DNA of 64,000 nucleotides from Burhinus oedicnemus (taxonomy: Eukaryota > Chordata > Aves > Charadriiformes > Burhinidae), in the NCBI GenBank assembly GCA_008921705.1, contig VFFE01007128.1, positions 1,070,770-1,134,769 on the forward strand, read 5' to 3'. This document shows positions 58,964 to 64,000 of this stretch, piece by piece. The first letter of the stretch is position 1, and each line of letters begins with the position of its first letter. The position numbers and the translations under genes are program-made. Below the pieces are notes generated by a model. It had not been told where the DNA came from, searched no databases, and was given only the letters and a program-made list of their open reading frames with translations.

Positions 58964-61900
58964 CTGAAGAACAAAAAAGAAACAAACCCCAAAAAAACCT
59001 TTCCAGTGACTCAGCTATATAGATAACTCAAATGGTACCAAAATACAGTTCAGTAAAGAGATGTAACTTAACTTAGGTTACAAGAAGCTGTCTATACTCT
59101 CCTTGCTGATGTTACTAGCCTATTTATTACCTTAATTTTCCCTTTTTGGAAGACTCTCCTGAGCTACATACTTTGGATATAAAATAGCAGACCAATGTCT
59201 TTTGAAGACTAGAGGATAGCATATATCTGCCTATAATCATATCTGCCTGTCTTGAACGCATTGTAAAAAGTGGCATTAGCTTGTTTTCATAACCAGGCAG
59301 CTTGGAGCAGCAAATTAAATACTTGCTGCATTAATTCAGCTTGGTAGACCAAAGAAATGTTTGCTGCATTTTTTACCTGCCTGGACAAAAGTTAAGGGGC
59401 AGTGATTAAAATGTAAAGAACACACCAGGAGCAGTTGAATTCTGTAATCTAGATGGAATAGCTTGATACATACAGACCATGTGCAATTACCTGGTATGTT
59501 CAATTGAAAACTAAAATGCATTTTCATAAGTCATGTTTACTGGAGCTTAAGCTAATATGTTAAGAGGAGGCTACTTTCCATTTTTGCCCAAATCCACAGT
59601 CAAACGTCAATAAGGCTACCTTTTTCTCAAAGATTCATGTATATATGAGCCAGCAATGTGCCCTTGTTGCCAGCAAGGCCAATGGAATCCTGGGCTGCAT
59701 AGGGAAGAGTGTGGCCAGTAGGTCGAGGGAGGTCATTCTCCCCCTCTACTCTGCACTGGTGAGGCCACAACTGGAATACTGGGTCCAGCTCTGGCCTCCC
59801 CAGCTCAAGTGGGACAGGGAACTACTGGAGAGAGTCCAGCATAGGGCAACAAAGATGATTGGGGGATTGGAGCACCTCCCTTATGAGGAAAGGCTGAGAG
59901 AGCTGGGACTCTTTAGCCTGGTGAAGAGAAGGCTGAGGGGAGACCTTCTTCTTGCTTCTAAGGATCTACAGGGTGGGTTGAAGGAGGATGGAGGCAGACT
60001 CTTTTCAGTGGTTCCCAGTGACAGGACGAGGGGTAACGGGCACAAGTTGGAACATAGGAAGTTCCATTCAAACATAAGAAAAAACTTCTTTACGGTGCGG
60101 GTGACAGAGCACTGGAACAGGCTGCCCAGGGAGGTTGTGGAGTCCCCTTCTCTGGAGATTTTCAAGACCCCCCTGGATGCAGGCATTCCTGCTTTAGCAG
60201 GGGAGTTGGACTAGATGATCTCTGGAGGTCCCTTCTAACTCTGAAAATTCCTTGATTCCGTATATTTCATTGATACTGCTGAGGACCAGTTATGAATATA
60301 TCCACTCCCACTGATAAGTAATTTTTTCAATAAGAATTTTGCTGGTGTATGTGGTGCTATTCCATAAGTATTAAAAAAAAAGTATCTATATGTGATGGAA
60401 TTAGAAGAATGAATTAAAAATACAAAACTAAGTTAGCACTTATTAATTGCTAATTAGGGGGAAGCTTCATGAAGTGCATGGGAGGATTGAATACAGAGGC
60501 ACAAGTGAGACCTGTACGTTAACTGACTCCACTTGAAAAGTGTGACACCGCTTAATACCCTCTAAGATACTAGCATCATTTGTATCTAGAAGGTAAACTT
60601 TTGTCTGTTTACAAAATTCTGCTCTGTTGCTCAGATTATATAGATAAACAGTTAACATTTCCAGGCAGTAATTTCTCTGGCATTTGACAAAACAAAATAG
60701 TATTTTATAGGCCTTATACAGACTTCTTTAACAGAATGAGGGACATTAAACATATGAAGTCATTCTGGTTTTATATCTTCATTAAAAATAAGAACTTTGT
60801 ATTCAGAGGGTTAAATATTGTATAAGTAGCCCCCTTGATAAGTCCACATTTAGATGCAGCCTTTGTACTAGGTACAGCTCAGTACTCCCAGCAGAAGCTG
60901 TACACTGCCTCTTTTTATAAGATGCATCACTTCTGCAATATAATAGTAAATTACAAATCAAGTCTGACCTGCAGGTTGAAGTACAAGGCCCATTGTTTTC
61001 TCCTGCCCTTCACTGAGAGGAAGACTGAGTGGCTTTGCCATTGCTTTGCCCTACAGGGAGTTAATACGCTGATGACTATTTTCTCTCAGTTACGCTGTGT
61101 GCAGGGAACTGAACTTCTACTGCATAAAGTGTCGCTGAGTCTAAAAGCATCAAAGATGATAGTGTGGCTGCTAACTGAAGTCCTTTGTGGACCTTAATTA
61201 AACAGTACAAATAGAATAGTACATAGCTGGAAAGTATAGTTCAGGAGTCATGTTCTGGAGTATTAACAAATTTTTGCTATCTCTAGATGATACTCCAGTA
61301 AGGGGTAGAACATTACATGTTCCATAGAGAAGTAAAGCTGTCTTCCTAGCAATATGGAAAGCAAAAAGATCTGTAAAATCTTCCTAATCCTTTAAATTCT
61401 GTGTTCTTCCCAAAAGAAACCCACTTTTCATTTGTAAATATACAAAAGCATGTTAAAAGTACATGATGAGTGAAATAAACGTAGAATACTGTTAAATGAT
61501 TTGAATGAGAAAAGGCTCCATCTCCGACTGAAGTTCAGACAAGGAACAACAACTGCTTTTTGTGTTACTGAAATCTGGTAAAGTTAAATTCCCTTGTCAG
61601 CTATCTCAGTCCTGAAAGCTGTATTTCATGGCCATCTGGTTACTTGGAGCACAGGTAAAATCAGCAACTGTGTTTCGCAAGACAAGGGACAACATATTTA
61701 GGAGTATCTGTAACACTTTCAGAGCTTCTTTTTTTGTCTTAGTGTTCATGTTTCCTGTGCTATAACTGTAGAGCAGAACCCTTATTCTCATGCTGCATTG
61801 CAGTACAACTCTAGCGCTGTGCTAGTGGTATGAACTCCAGGCTCCCACTGTTTGCAAACAGGTTCACACAGTTAGGGTTCACAATCACTGAAAAGTGGAA

Positions 61901-64000
61901 TAATTTTAAGAAAGAAATGCTAAATTATGAGAGCTACGTTTGGAAACAGTTTTAGACTCCACAGCCTTTTCCCTAGTGAGTTTATGGGTGCAAAATTGCT
62001 GAAAGTACAGAGAAACACGTACCCCCACACCTTGGTCACCATCGATGGTCAGCTACATGAACACCTCTAGGTACTGTGCAAAGTAGATATGCAGCAGTAC
62101 ATATTAACTGATCGAAAAATGAGCACCTAGCTGAGCTTCTTCAGGTCAGGCGTCCAATGTCACAAACCCGAGTCTTCCGTAACTCTGGGAGGTGCAGTGT
62201 ATGAGATTCTGTCTATATACCTTCAGATTCACAGGTCTTCCTTTCAACGTGGAAAAGGGGTTTGGCTTTTCAACATTTCTTTTTCAATTATCTCATCTCT
62301 CAGATCAAAGTTTCTTCTCTTTCTTTATCCTGTGGGCACTCTTTCTAAGCTTTAATTTTCAACACGTATGTGATTTCTTAAGAGATGCTCCTGAGGCCGT
62401 GCAGCTCTGCCACCTTCACTCTGTACCAAAGCTGGTAAGATAAACCTACTTTTCATTAACTCCCCAGGGAAAAACTCTTCTGTCTCTGAGAAGCTGTCTG
62501 TTCTTATTAGTTCCTCAACAGCAAGAAGCTGAAAGAAACTGCTGCAGAGATGTAGCGATCTCATCATCAAATGATAGCTATGCATTCACGTACTATACTC
62601 GTTACTTCACTGTAAGAGTTTACACAAAGCACTAGTCTTTCAAGGCATCTGGCACAGATTAGAGTCTTTTCACTATATGATAAAGCAATCTGTTGAAGGT
62701 TTCGGGTCCTAATTCTCACCTTTGCATGGCTCCCCTTATTTATTATATGATGGAGAATGCTCATCTGACTTAGATGTGCTCATCTGATTTAGAGCTATCA
62801 CAGAAGGCCACAAGCATAACAAGGAATTTTTGTTAAAGGATGGCTCATTTGGGGATTTTTCCTTTGCTGTAAGAGATCCTAATTTACAATTCACCTTTTG
62901 AAACTGAAGCTGGGAACCTGGACCTATGACCCAGTGTTAAGAAGTACACCATTTTCACTTTAATGTTTCCATTAACAGAAGAGTCTCCATAGTCACTTAT
63001 TTGCCACCGGGTGCTGTCTTACTGATTCATGAGTTATGGCTGATACCATTTTCCCACAAAGCTAAATGCTCTCATGAAGAATGCAAACAAATTCCTTGGA
63101 AATCAGAGGACTGCAGTAAATAGCTATGAGGTTTACGGCACTAACTGTAACAACAGTGCACCCTTTATTATTGACCAAAAGGCAAAACTATTGCTTCTGT
63201 TTTCCTACATTGAATAATTCAAAAATGCTGACCTTGAGGACTGAAGACTTAATCAAAAAAACACAGCTGCTCTTAAAAATAATTATCTTCTTTGCAGATG
63301 TGGCAGATGGTGCTACATCAAGTAAGAAGAGGTAATTTAAAGAATTCCCCAGGTTATCACTAGAGAAAATTAATCCTGTGAAACAATATCAGAAACTTCA
63401 ATTTCCTACCATCTTGAACAAGCACAACCAGCTTCCAAAAACTCGCTGTTTGATAATCATTCCTAAGGAGCAATTTCAATAAATAATAAGTGACCATCAT
63501 ATATATAATTTGAACCAATCCTATTATAGCCTAGTGCTTTTCATCTTTTCATTATGATTCCTGATCTCAGCATTTTGAACATACAAAACATACTGATCCA
63601 TGAAAAAGATAATCTTGATGAAGGAAGTGAACTGAACGAACACAGTGAGGTTTCTCAGTGCAATTAACTCGAAGTTATAGTTGGCTAGATTTCTAATGTT
63701 TTGCTAATATTTGTACTGAACACCATGAACAACAAAAAAAGGAATGAATCTCATTTTGAAATAGAAATATGAGATAAGTGAACTCATGGCAAAATACTTT
63801 AGCATACTCTTGCCTTTACACTCACAAATAAACCCAAAAGCTACTAAAAAATTTAGGAAGGCAGCTAGCTTAATCCAAACTCCAAGCATGCAGCAGTTCT
63901 GAAAGGCATGCAGCCCTCAAACCAGCATTCCTTAACTTCAAAGCCTTTTTGAAGTGGACACACTTTGAAGAGTCACACTTTTTCCTCATGTTACTTTTCA
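58964..64000 (-). other. SPHKAP: SPHKAP intron 1, 3' part
   Basis: Everything upstream of exon 2 to the window edge. The exon 2 acceptor implies an upstream exon ending with the first two bases of a Ser codon. No candidate start exon resembling the human MDGNSLLS-type start was found here, so intron 1 probably extends past 64000. It contains one CR1 copy (59645-60258). The rest is AT-rich and featureless. Confidence 0.75.
59645..60258 (+). mobile_element. CR1 LINE 3' fragment (copy 2)
   Basis: A second CR1-family LINE 3' end, again antisense to SPHKAP. An open frame of 189 codons (59645-60214) gives the C-terminal part of the CR1 reverse transcriptase: [20 protein letters not shown], then [20 protein letters not shown] and [12 protein letters not shown]. 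It ends with GGACTAGATGATCTCTGGAG and GTCCCTTCTAACTCTG followed by CTTGATTCCG. The wording differs from copy 1, so it belongs to another CR1 subfamily. The expected segment after GGGGAGACCT is partly replaced or deleted, and the 5' part with the catalytic core is absent, so it is not mobile by itself. Confidence 0.93.

Noticed and set aside
59881..60186. 101-codon minus-strand frame inside CR1 copy 2
   Set aside because: It is the antisense shadow of the CR1 coding frame.
60835..61197. 120-codon plus-strand frame in intron 1
   Set aside because: No homology recognised, no good ATG context or splice sites, Cys/His-rich composition without a motif pattern.
1..64000. CRISPR arrays, tRNA or rRNA genes, bacterial operons
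   Set aside because: No regularly spaced repeats, cloverleaf with A/B boxes or ribosomal RNA blocks were seen. The window is a eukaryotic intron-rich locus.

Overview
The window is vertebrate nuclear DNA, most probably from a bird. It is AT-rich, intron-dominated and CpG-poor. It carries two CR1-type LINE 3' fragments with the tail style usual in birds, plus a few very old MIR/CORE-SINE-like and amniote-repeat remnants. There are no bacterial features, operons or CRISPR arrays, and I recognised no RNA gene. The species cannot be read from the sequence.

One protein-coding gene explains almost everything: SPHKAP (SPHK1 interactor, AKAP domain containing; also called SKIP), on the minus strand. 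I reconstructed eleven coding exons, which correspond to exons 2-12 of the mammalian gene. Each has GT-AG splice sites, and every codon phase fits its neighbours. From 5' to 3' of the transcript they are: exon 2 (58861-58963), exon 3 (52339-52449), exon 4 (27274-27333), exon 5 (23905-24039), exon 6 (20630-20885), giant exon 7 (16610-20345), exon 8 (13041-13220), exon 9 (11062-11148), exon 10 (9003-9055), exon 11 (8734-8918) and terminal exon 12 (5988-6131 plus 3' UTR). Together they encode 1682 residues. Exon 1 (about 11 residues if it is like human) and the promoter were not found and presumably lie beyond 64000. Residue numbers below assume 11 residues from exon 1.

The product is a type-I-PKA-selective A-kinase anchoring protein. 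Exon 6 carries an FFAT-like motif expected to bind VAP proteins on the ER. Exon 7 carries several amphipathic helices of the kind that dock PKA RI subunits. Exons 11-12 carry the strongly conserved C-terminal AKAP-110-type domain. Together these fit a scaffold that holds PKA-RI at ER membranes or ER-plasma-membrane junctions in excitable cells.

Region by region: 1-5987 is 3' UTR of uncertain extent plus intergenic DNA with old SINE remnants, and no neighbouring gene was recognised. 5988-20885 is the dense 3' half of the gene. 20886-58860 holds four short 5' exons in large introns, including a 25-kb intron 3 with a CR1 copy and a 45-nt T tract. 58964-64000 is the 3' part of intron 1, with a second CR1 copy. 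The most interesting signals are a four-times repeated [FY]A-x2-[LV]A-x2-[IV]-hydrophobic helix in exon 7, a phospho-FFAT-type motif, and a 29-codon frame-preserving cassette exon.
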